From positions 1 to 23,125 of IMG/VR virus record IMGVR_UViG_3300009181_004558: a DNA stretch of 23,125 bases. One strand, 5' to 3'. Source of the stretch: a virus. This document shows positions 18,001 through 23,125 of the stretch, piece after piece. Within the stretch, counting starts at the first letter, position 1, and each line of letters opens with the position of its first letter. The position numbers were made by a program, and so were the translations under genes. Below the pieces are notes generated by a model. That model was given only the letters and a program-made list of their open reading frames with translations. It ran no database searches and was not told where the DNA came from.

Positions 18001-20159
18001 CTGTATATAGCCGTAGCAGCTAATATGGCTCCCATAGGAGAAGCAACCATCATTCCTACTGAACCAAGCAGCCTTCCACCAGCAGCAGCAATGTTTATCC
18101 CAGCGCTTCGAATGTTTTTCCCCATCGCCTTAAAGCTTTCCCCCATAAGACGTCCATTCTCTTTTGCAATGGACCCAGACTTACCAATCTCTTCAGCAAA
18201 TTTTTGGCCATAGCCACCAGTAGCAATAGCTGACTGCTCTTTTAGGAGTCGCTTATAGGCTTGGTCTTTTAGATGATTCAGTCTTTCTTCAGAAATTCTT
18301 CCTTTGTCAAACGCTGTTTGAAAACGCTCCATGCTTTTACCATATTTTGCCTGAGCATCTTGCATACCAATTTGAGCTCTAGCAAACATTTGTTGCGCGC
18401 TAGTACCTGTTTCCCAGCCCTTAACAGATCTAGGGTCAACCAGACCCTCTTTAAGGCCCCTTAAGGTTTGAATCGGGTTTCGCATTGCAGAAGCCATCAT
18501 GGATGGGGCGCTAGTAGCGCCAGGAGCACCGCGTTCGCTTGGCTGCATTTTTCCAGTAATGGGAGATCTTTCATAAAAAGGCTTGCTAGCGTCGTCGTAG
18601 TACGATCCCAATATGCGAGGAATAAATGAAGCTCCGCGCAACACTTGAGCCATTGTTCGGTTAGCTCCAGCAGCCAGGCCAGAGTTAGACATAAATTGAC
18701 CGACTCTGTTACCAGCGTTCATAAACATGGCAGATCCGCGCCCAAGTTCATTTGCGGCGTATCTTTGACCAGCCACTCCTGCGGCGTTTTGCCCAGCTGC
18801 CGTATCTAATCCCCCAGCCCTTCCTGCTCTTATACCGGCCAACGTGCCAGATACCGCAGCCCCTCTTGCTAGCCAGCCAACGCTGTTAACTGCGCTTGAT
18901 ATTGAGGCCGCTCTCATGGCAGTACCCAGCAACAGGAACGCTCCGGCAAGAAGGCCTATGACCTTAACCAGAGGGGAGAAAATCTCCGTGGCTTTAGCGG
19001 CCACTGATGTAATCCCAGAAAATGCCTTGGCGGCTACAGTCATAGGACCAAGTAATTGTTGTCCTAAAGAAATACTCAAGTTCTGAGTGTTGTTGCGTAC
19101 CTTTGCAAACTGGTCGCTCAAATTAGCTTCAGCAGCCTTGGATCCTTTTTCTACAGATCCTTCGCCCTCTCCAGCGATTCCAAGCGCTTGGCGTATGCCG
19201 CCGGACTCAGAAGCTACCTGTTGGAGCGAACGGGCCGCTCTAACTCCGTCAAACCCCAAGTTAGACAGAATTCGTCCAGCCTTCGGTCCAGCCGTGTTGA
19301 TGGAGTCAATAACCTCGGCAAGGCGCTCGGCTGCGTCAGTATTCTTGAACTCGTCTAAAGTTTTTCCAACAATATCTGCGTATTTACGAAGATTAGGAGA
19401 CCCGTCTTGTATGGAGTTAGAGATCTCGGAAGTAATCTGGGAGAAGGTGTTAGCAGCAACTGCCCCGTCTGCTCCAGCCTTACTGAACGCAGCTCCCAGC
19501 CCAAGGGTTGCAGTTTCGCCAATTCCAGCAGCACGGGTGAACGGGGCGATAGCGTTGGCGAATGAAAGAACGCCAGTAGCAGAAACACCAAGTTTTGCAG
19601 AAAGATATGTGGTTGAGTCAGCGTATTTCTTAAAACTCTGGGTATCCAACGAACCCATAGTCCGGTTAAGCTGAGTAAGCTGTTCCGCTAGACCGCCGGA
19701 TGGCTCGCCTGTAGCAGAACCCATCTTGCCAAATAGGCCGGTTAAATCGACCATTTGCTGTTGAGAAGTAATACCAAGCTTTGAAATCTGAGTGGTTAGA
19801 TCAGCAATTTCTCCACGCGATTTAGAAGAACCGGAAGCAATGCCAGAAATAGATTTTTGGACAAATGAAACTTCTTTGCCAGTAATAGCGGCTGTAGAGG
19901 ACAAGGTGCTCAGTTGCTTATTGGCGTTATCTGCCGCCAGTGCCAGCGCTGTTAATCCGGCTAAGCTTCCCCCTCCAATAACTTGGAGTCCCTGCGCTGT
20001 TTTCTTCCAAGCAGAAGATACTTTTTCTGCTGCAGCATTAAGCTTGCCAATTGATTCAGTAGTAGCCTGCGTAACCTCAGCAGCCTGATTCATCCCCTGT
20101 ACATAGGGATCTACGTTCGCGTTTAGAGTTACGGTAGGATTCATGGCTTCGTCGTCCAC
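15030..20159 (-). CDS. tail tape measure protein
   Basis: A 1709-residue protein, by far the largest in the window, lying directly after the tail assembly chaperone genes, as tape measures do. The N-terminus reads TVTLNANVDPYVQGMNQAA, typical of actinophage tape measures. The body is Ala/Gln/Ser-rich and helical with phage-tail TMP-like repeats of polar helices. It has two hydrophobic regions, at about 395-418 (VIGLLAGAFLLLGTAM) and 690-720 (MMVASPMGAILAATAIY), which may insert in the host membrane. The C-terminus has the common SYVVGEKGPELLQG...GHIVPS motif. No lysozyme or peptidase motif was noticed. The start is taken as GTG at 20159 because GGAGGAGGGAG lies 8 nt upstream; ATG at 20144 has none. 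At about 1.5 angstrom per residue it implies a tail near 250 nm. No minor tail gene follows it. Confidence 0.95.
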   Translation of the reverse strand: MDDEAMNPTVTLNANVDPYVQGMNQAAEVTQATTESIGKLNAAAEKVSSAWKKTAQGLQVIGGGSLAGLTALALAADNANKQLSTLSSTAAITGKEVSFVQKSISGIASGSSKSRGEIADLTTQISKLGITSQQQMVDLTGLFGKMGSATGEPSGGLAEQLTQLNRTMGSLDTQSFKKYADSTTYLSAKLGVSATGVLSFANAIAPFTRAAGIGETATLGLGAAFSKAGADGAVAANTFSQITSEISNSIQDGSPNLRKYADIVGKTLDEFKNTDAAERLAEVIDSINTAGPKAGRILSNLGFDGVRAARSLQQVASESGGIRQALGIAGEGEGSVEKGSKAAEANLSDQFAKVRNNTQNLSISLGQQLLGPMTVAAKAFSGITSVAAKATEIFSPLVKVIGLLAGAFLLLGTAMRAASISSAVNSVGWLARGAAVSGTLAGIRAGRAGGLDTAAGQNAAGVAGQRYAANELGRGSAMFMNAGNRVGQFMSNSGLAAGANRTMAQVLRGASFIPRILGSYYDDASKPFYERSPITGKMQPSERGAPGATSAPSMMASAMRNPIQTLRGLKEGLVDPRSVKGWETGTSAQQMFARAQIGMQDAQAKYGKSMERFQTAFDKGRISEERLNHLKDQAYKRLLKEQSAIATGGYGQKFAEEIGKSGSIAKENGRLMGESFKAMGKNIRSAGINIAAAGGRLLGSVGMMVASPMGAILAATAIYSTARSIQQKTGEGAKAELNANNLSQYQQAAGQSGTGGVKLKDLLKAESQSNAKLDQDWSKISESDTAFAQKNPGMTDKRLIGASQTSALAFLRTNVGKTEGNEKVLSQISADLVRQFGATAAQGIVDSFKNKSDATFEDYQNLAQLQKREFDRSGYFNRNSGFGSAQGLQALISGNLNSIEQRAGNVGSVYGTETGSAYRAQQMNAATGMLAGGGTNASGVRALGEGALALTGVGSAFIGKDANQSNTAYNNAQANIFKGFGLQGRYAQSNQEYQSYFRKLEDEYGGGARLGYSYSGLMNYASGKELDLNKQEDKQKAIQGYIADRGGSRGKDIVNQVWGEYAGMSSADLDAKVKDGLSKTPKAENNEVFKNQVALVGKQYGGDGKDVSTSVLQNTKAISALTEQVGNAAVQFSAAGSLAADAVKKAGGDFDKAAGILQAMAATTGNPAAQELYNQTVSQIRQIKNIQGPVQGMADRGKIAQDAFEFETKVNSKGGPISDANAEKLKEGRATQEAAAGEFKQFLVSVIQTLRSYNKQVKRSNEDFSLQQERARLAFDKNIKRQIEDMASSLADPYSRIPARSTQSTSAIGQNIDEQNQVFDTQNKNLKKAEQLGLDKKTIQFLDLANPEKAQQLARIVDEAGTDPKSVQRLNNSVKERLRIVEESLKSGYNKVYDRAVEDFNLAMQQGADDFNKAMERLATDVKDNFTEITGGYDKLIGEIKRLGGDAIGVMKRIDAYWAKSKFLRGDAEVSDPGTPTDPPKNQTTKTTNPPTPPQWNSKGQIVDPAPTPPGDQKDSDGRSVVNPVGLYGFANPPSADWVKRNTFGWSPNNPPFGEYNETGKWVQLTSTGMGKNWIWFDYDQSPDKFDQVDADGKMLKVAIHRAYGGSLSAGNSYVVGEKGPELLQGVSGHIVPSTSFQSSVARETVQMMRVAGFQTPAAYQGPQSTNVDNSTKIMGGQFTVVSGDPDEMGRKLKGKDRLDRLRGVVKNG

Positions 20160-20161
20160 TA

Positions 20162-20464
20162 CTACCGCTCCCTCCTCCGCAAGTACGCCTTCTTCTGATC
20201 TAGAAGACGTTTCTGGTTCTCAATTGAATGAGAGGGAACTAGACGAATGGTTGTTCCCGGCTGACTGCCAGATTCATCCTCAAGCTGGGACTTGAGATAG
20301 CAACCTAGACAGAAGTGCTCAACCGGAGAATAAGACCTTTTATCTTCTTCCCATTCCCATTCTGCCGTACCACACAAGCCACACTTGCTGTTCTTTTCAA
20401 TGGCGAATGCAAGAGCCTTAGAGCGGTCCTCTACTGACCACTCCAAAAAACCAGAGTGGGGCAA
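20162..20464 (-). CDS. tail assembly chaperone, downstream (frameshifted) part
   Basis: Coordinates give the stretch after the only in-frame start (TTG at 20464, no ribosome binding site), but the frame is open back to 20539 and reads RLRYDPTLYLELSLCDQWGLPHS before it. This is the conserved hallmark of the second tail assembly chaperone of actinophages. It is therefore probably made only as a fusion to the upstream gene by frameshifting. The visible part holds a zinc-like site C28-x2-C31 (CGLC) and H50, C52-x2-C55 (HFCLGC), then PGTTIRLVPS and a basic helical tail. Such fusions chaperone the tape measure and tail tube before assembly. Its stop is 2 nt from the tape measure GTG. Confidence 0.8.
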   Translation of the reverse strand: MPHSGFLEWSVEDRSKALAFAIEKNSKCGLCGTAEWEWEEDKRSYSPVEHFCLGCYLKSQLEDESGSQPGTTIRLVPSHSIENQKRLLDQKKAYLRRRER

Positions 20465-20522
20465 ACCCCACTGATCGCAGAGACTGAGTTCCAGATAAAG
20501 GGTGGGGTCGTACCTCAGCCTC

Positions 20523-20539
20523 TCACGAAAGAGGGATAT
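20523..20539 (-). other. programmed frameshift window in the tail assembly chaperone genes
   Basis: On the minus strand the upstream gene ends ATC CCT CTT TCG TGA. The downstream frame is open only from 20539 on, so the shift must occur within these 17 nt. The frame relation is +1 (or -2), not the usual -1. A +1 slip could read CTT T then CGT GAG. A -2 slip of a tRNA-Leu from CTT to the overlapping CTC is also possible. Confidence 0.65.
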
Positions 20540-20987
20540 CTAGGCCCTGCACGCAAAGACCTGCTGCAGCACCAAACAAATCAACGACTTCGCCGCGGTT
20601 CCAATCTGGAGAGTTCCATATTTCTTCCCACTCTTTCGCGGTCATGTCAGGCTCAACAACTACCGCAGCTAGAAGCGCCGGAGCAAAGGCGTTAATGTTG
20701 TACGAGGAGCCTTCAATGCGTTGCTCGGTAGTTGGAGGGAACTTAGTAACCAATCGGTCATACTCTTGCGCGCCGATAGCTTGGAGCTGAAGGGTAACCG
20801 AATCTGTGTCATTCAAATAAACGGTTATTTCTTTTTCTCTGCGCTTTTTATTCTTAAGCATTTCAAAGGTTGCGCGCTTGGACGCGTCGCTTTGCTTACG
20901 GCGAGCAGTGGTGGTCTTTGCTTCGGTAGACGTGGGCACGTCGTTCTCCTCTATATTTTCGGTTGTAACGGGTTCCTGCGTGGGCAT
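20523..20987 (-). CDS. tail assembly chaperone, upstream part
   Basis: A 154-residue protein in the position and with the style of the first tail assembly chaperone. It has a polar N-terminal tail (1-50) and a core EITVYLNDTDSVTLQLQAIG (53-72) resembling the small folded domain of these chaperones. The C-terminal part VEPDMTAKEWEEIWNSPDW is followed by EVVDLFGAAAGLC, a typical segment that precedes the frameshift. It would coat the tape measure during tail assembly, with a minority product extended into the 20162 gene. Strong AAAGGAG upstream of the ATG. It lies 24 nt after the major tail protein gene. Confidence 0.85.
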   Translation of the reverse strand: MPTQEPVTTENIEENDVPTSTEAKTTTARRKQSDASKRATFEMLKNKKRREKEITVYLNDTDSVTLQLQAIGAQEYDRLVTKFPPTTEQRIEGSSYNINAFAPALLAAVVVEPDMTAKEWEEIWNSPDWNRGEVVDLFGAAAGLCVQGLDIPLS

Positions 20988-21011
20988 CGCAGGCTCCTTT
21001 CAAGCTAGTGG

Positions 21012-21494
21012 CTACGCTACAGTAGCGTCTTCGTTAGGCTCAACTGGCACAGAGCACGTAAGCGTGAACGTCTCAACTGTGTTGTTAGCCATGTTTGCCA
21101 TCGTCTTAGAAACAATGAATACTGGCCAGACTTCCACCGTGTCGCCTGTTTCTGGCTCGTGAGTGACGGCGTTTGAGCCGCCAAAACGGGATACAAAAAA
21201 GTATCCGCTCTCTCCACGGTTAAAAGTGTCCCAAGCGGTGTCGGCATCGTCATCGCGGTAAAAGTCACCGGAGAACGTGGCCTGCGAGGTACCAGGGATG
21301 CTGGTCTCAAACAACGAGTCCAATGAAGGCGTAGGAACAACGTTACCTTGGCTAGATGCGTTAAGCGAAATAACGAATGGAGTAACGTCTTCAGCCAATC
21401 CAATTTCTGCTTCGGTAGGAATAAGGTCGACTGTATCAGCGATCGTGCTCTTGAAGCCGATCCAGGTATTCTGGTTCGGGATAATCTTGGCCAT
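21012..21494 (-). CDS. major tail (tube) protein
   Basis: A 160-residue, beta-rich acidic protein just upstream of the tail assembly chaperones, the standard location of the tail tube gene. The sequence has the look of a tube fold: strands such as SGYFFVSRFGG and VEVWPVFIVSKTMANM, and a TFTLTCSVPVEP strand near the C-terminus. The segment FSGDFYRDDDADTAWDTF (93-110) is typical of short major tail proteins of actinophages (a DxxDTAW helix). It would polymerise as hexameric rings around the tape measure. GGGAG lies 8 nt before the ATG. The assignment is by position and fold-like pattern rather than a diagnostic motif. Confidence 0.85.
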   Translation of the reverse strand: MAKIIPNQNTWIGFKSTIADTVDLIPTEAEIGLAEDVTPFVISLNASSQGNVVPTPSLDSLFETSIPGTSQATFSGDFYRDDDADTAWDTFNRGESGYFFVSRFGGSNAVTHEPETGDTVEVWPVFIVSKTMANMANNTVETFTLTCSVPVEPNEDATVA

Positions 21495-21496
21495 AT

Positions 21497-21742
21497 TCAG
21501 AACTCCCTGGTCTCGGCCTGGTTATAGGTTTGGTCTTGCTCTTGTTCTAATTCTGCCTCCGGTGTCACGTCAGCAGGTATTTCTTCATTTTTCTTAGGCT
21601 TAAAAAAAGCCTCGGTTACAGTAACTGTGGTTGGGGCTGTATTGGCAGCGGTCCATCCACGTTTTTCCCAAGTGATAAGAACACCAGGAGCTATCTCTCT
21701 AGTCTTCCCATCCTTGGTAATGGTTATCTTTGCGCTAGCCAT
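21497..21742 (-). CDS. hypothetical small tail-region protein (81 aa)
   Basis: The start is placed at 21742, where AAGGAGAACTG precedes the ATG and the ATG shares its A with the TGA stop of the upstream gene. A longer frame from 21763 has no ribosome binding site. The product starts MASAKITITKDGKTREIAPG, a beta-hairpin-like segment, then GVLITWEKRGW and TTVTVTEAFFKPKK, and ends in an acidic Glu/Gln-rich tail. Its place between tail terminator and major tail protein suggests a tail accessory or decoration protein. I do not recognise a named family. Confidence 0.82.
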   Translation of the reverse strand: MASAKITITKDGKTREIAPGVLITWEKRGWTAANTAPTTVTVTEAFFKPKKNEEIPADVTPEAELEQEQDQTYNQAETREF

Positions 21743-22188
21743 CAGTTCTCCTTGCTCAGCCATACTGTGTATGAATCATTCTGACCCCAATATTTGGGAT
21801 CAGTTGTATCTATTCTACGGATAGCGCCAATCGCACTGGGGTAGACCTGCTGTATCCGGTAACTAGAGTCTCCTAGCACAACCGAAGTATTATTTAGGGC
21901 CATTAGTAGCCCTCTGGCTTTATCAGCCACCCATTCTGCCTGGTTAGGCGAAACCCCATAGCAACCAAGGTTATAAGGCAATTGCCACTCGGTAGGAGGA
22001 ATACCCAAAGGACCGCTAGATCTAGTAGCGGCTTCAGGGCTTAATACGCAAAAAGGGACGAAGTTAGTACCGTTGTCATTTGGTACTCCGTCCCAGCCAC
22101 CAGATTGGGGGCGGTTAGATAGACCCACAACCAGATCATTTTGGAGCGTGGTGAATAACTCCTCAGTGAGCTTCCTGCGCTCTATCAT
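21742..22188 (-). CDS. tail terminator-like protein
   Basis: A 148-residue protein between the HK97 gp10-like protein and the major tail protein, the classic slot of the tail terminator (tail completion) protein that caps the tube and joins it to the head. The sequence starts MIERRKLTEELFTTLQNDL, a typical N-terminal helix of such proteins, followed by PYNLGCYGVSPNQAEWVADKARGLLM (mid-protein), with VLGDSSYRIQQVYP and a strand-rich end. The start ATG overlaps the upstream stop by 4 nt (ATGA). Identification is by synteny plus helix/strand pattern, so moderately sure. Confidence 0.78.
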   Translation of the reverse strand: MIERRKLTEELFTTLQNDLVVGLSNRPQSGGWDGVPNDNGTNFVPFCVLSPEAATRSSGPLGIPPTEWQLPYNLGCYGVSPNQAEWVADKARGLLMALNNTSVVLGDSSYRIQQVYPSAIGAIRRIDTTDPKYWGQNDSYTVWLSKEN

Positions 22189-22640
22189 GCGCCACCTTCG
22201 TAGTCATTTAGTGCTGCCCCCATACGCCCTAACTTATCACCCAGATCTTCCATAACCTCATTAACAGCCGGTCTTATAAACGGCTGAGGCTTGGTGCCTG
22301 GGTGATTTACTCTTTTAGTCCTAATAGTCTTCCCGTCCTTGGTTTTAAAAACCAAATACGGCTTATTCTTTGGAAGAATAATGTGAGGCTTAGTCCCGTA
22401 TTCCTGATAACCAGCCACAGCACTACCTGTGACTTTAACGGTCATAGGATCGCTAAATTCAACCTTGATTGAGGCAGCCATAGCTCCGGTCTTTTTAGGA
22501 GCTCTTTCTTGGATGTCGCGCTGTAATCCCTCGGCTATAGCAAGCATAACTTTCTTAGCCTGATCAGGAGCCCCTTCAGCCTTATTACGGAGCATTCTGG
22601 TGGTCTTTTGAATGTCATCCACGGGTGTCTCGGTTCTCAC
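22185..22640 (-). CDS. HK97 gp10-like neck/tail protein
   Basis: The sequence carries the hallmarks of the HK97-gp10 family: a helix EGLQRDIQERAPKKTGAMAAS (48-68) with the KTGxMxxSI motif, then VTGSAVAGYQEYGT (70s-80s) where the YQEYGT box is almost diagnostic, then KPHIILPKNKPYLVF and HPGTKPQPFIRPAV near the C-terminus. Members act at the head-tail interface. The start is GTG at 22640 with only a weak upstream site; a second in-frame GTG at 22622 is an alternative. It overlaps the gene before by 26 nt and the tail terminator by 4 nt. Confidence 0.9.
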   Translation of the reverse strand: MRTETPVDDIQKTTRMLRNKAEGAPDQAKKVMLAIAEGLQRDIQERAPKKTGAMAASIKVEFSDPMTVKVTGSAVAGYQEYGTKPHIILPKNKPYLVFKTKDGKTIRTKRVNHPGTKPQPFIRPAVNEVMEDLGDKLGRMGAALNDYEGGA

Positions 22641-23049
22641 TCACAGCGACCACCTGGAGCCTTCTAGCGGCTCTTAGAAAGCCTCCCCCATCTACGCCCA
22701 CGATTCGGTATATCTTCCCCTCTAAGGTGGGGTCTTCATAGGACGATGTAACTACTATGTATTCATCCAAGTCTGGAACCGGAGTAGCATCCCACGGTAT
22801 AGAAATATAGGTAGAAATAGTGGAGTAATCTCCATCTCCTACGCTTGATACAACGCCATCGTTTGACAACCAAAATCTGCCAGTTCCTGCGTACCCAGTA
22901 AATTCGCCGTCAAAAGTAGTTGTGATCATTCCAGTTGCTTCGTCTAGGGCAGACACCAGTTGGCTAGCAACCTCTATTTCGATGTTGTGGTAGCTCAAAA
23001 CGGCTTGCCTTGCGTAAGCCGCCACCCTAGGGCTTAGGGGCCTAGCCAT
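22615..23049 (-). CDS. head-closure / neck-like protein (144 aa)
   Basis: A 144-residue protein directly upstream of the gp10-like gene, where head-closure (stopper) proteins are encoded. It begins MARPLSPRVAAYARQAVLSYHNIEIEV, then is strand-rich, with an IPWDATPVPDLDEYIVVTSS segment (about 85-105) and GKIYRIVGVDGGGFLRAARRLQVVAV at the end. That strand-turn-GFL-A-RR-L-V pattern is found in small actinophage neck proteins. The start ATG shares one base with the preceding stop (TAATG). Assignment rests mainly on gene order. Confidence 0.7.
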   Translation of the reverse strand: MARPLSPRVAAYARQAVLSYHNIEIEVASQLVSALDEATGMITTTFDGEFTGYAGTGRFWLSNDGVVSSVGDGDYSTISTYISIPWDATPVPDLDEYIVVTSSYEDPTLEGKIYRIVGVDGGGFLRAARRLQVVAVSENRDTRG

Positions 23050-23125
23050 TACGGCCTAAATTCTTCGCTGCTTGGAATCACTCTGGCGCCACCGTACTCT
23101 TGTGTGCCAACTTCTGAGTTATCAA
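23049..23125 (-). CDS. C-terminal end of a head/neck-region gene (cut by window edge)
   Basis: Only 24 complete codons before a TAA at 23051-23049 are visible (DNSEVGTQEYGGARVIPSSE and four more). The frame is open to the edge and its stop overlaps the next start in TAATG, as expected of a tightly packed structural operon. By order it should be a head-tail adaptor or capsid-region protein, but the visible part has no diagnostic sequence. Confidence 0.7.
   Translation of the reverse strand, partial: DNSEVGTQEYGGARVIPSSEEFRP

Noticed and set aside
17986-19086. Several plus-strand frames (17986-18213, 18273-18464, 18844-19086)
   Set aside because: All are antisense to the tape measure gene, with no start signals and no family resemblance.
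19087-19674. 195-codon open frame on the plus strand
   Set aside because: It lies wholly antisense to the tape measure gene, has no ribosome binding site or promoter, and its composition mirrors the Ala/Ser-rich coding strand. It is a shadow.

Overview
The window is part of the genome of a tailed, long-tailed (siphovirus-type) phage, most likely one infecting an actinobacterium. The minus strand on the right carries a tail/neck cassette: head-closure-like protein, HK97 gp10-like protein, tail terminator-like protein, major tail protein, a tail assembly chaperone pair joined by a frameshift, and a 1709-residue tape measure protein. The minus strand on the left carries a replication cassette with a T4 gp32-like ssDNA-binding protein, a TOPRIM primase and a DnaB-type helicase. 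The actinobacterial assignment is an inference. It rests on the style of the chaperone/tape-measure region, on a GNxYWNGSDW motif of the kind seen in actinobacterial membrane-protein tails, and on an apparently leaderless gene. I see no integrase, repressor, terminase, capsid or lysis gene here.

Layout. Positions 1-3535 (minus) are six tightly packed replication genes, read leftward from a promoter near 3600. Positions 3536-3955 are a divergent intergenic control region. Positions 3956-14970 (plus) are an 11-kb block of about 23 small genes, mostly of unknown function, plus one AAA+ ATPase of Bcs1-like motif pattern and two tRNA genes (Met-CAT and Arg-TCT). Positions 14981-15009 hold an intrinsic terminator at a convergent boundary. 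Positions 15030-23125 (minus) are the tail and neck genes, read leftward and ending with the tape measure. The plus block is therefore flanked on both sides by leftward genes.

The most striking content is not protein-coding. The plus block is divided by gaps that repeat one plan. A sigma70-type promoter, always with a 17-bp spacer, overlaps or abuts the stop codon of the upstream gene. It is followed by a 70-200-nt structured RNA, which in three cases ends in a canonical intrinsic terminator lying directly before the ribosome binding site of the next gene. Examples start at about 4127, 6175, 7719, 8775 and 9317. Two leaders share the same 11-bp lower stem with different upper hairpins. One of them also shows an identical C-rich 10-nt loop twice, on two different stems. 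Further leaders (9100, 9637, 12006, 12054) carry a dispersed short hairpin-like repeat, and the last two copies show a compensatory base-pair change. I read this as a set of phage small RNAs and/or attenuators that control each sub-operon; this is inferred from sequence only.

The gene group from about 8938 to 11872 stands out by its regular strong ribosome binding sites and C/G-ending codons, suggesting high expression. It comprises a small zinc-ribbon protein, a small helical protein, two small membrane-anchored proteins, a CxxC protein and the AAA+ ATPase. It is a plausible functional unit of unknown purpose.
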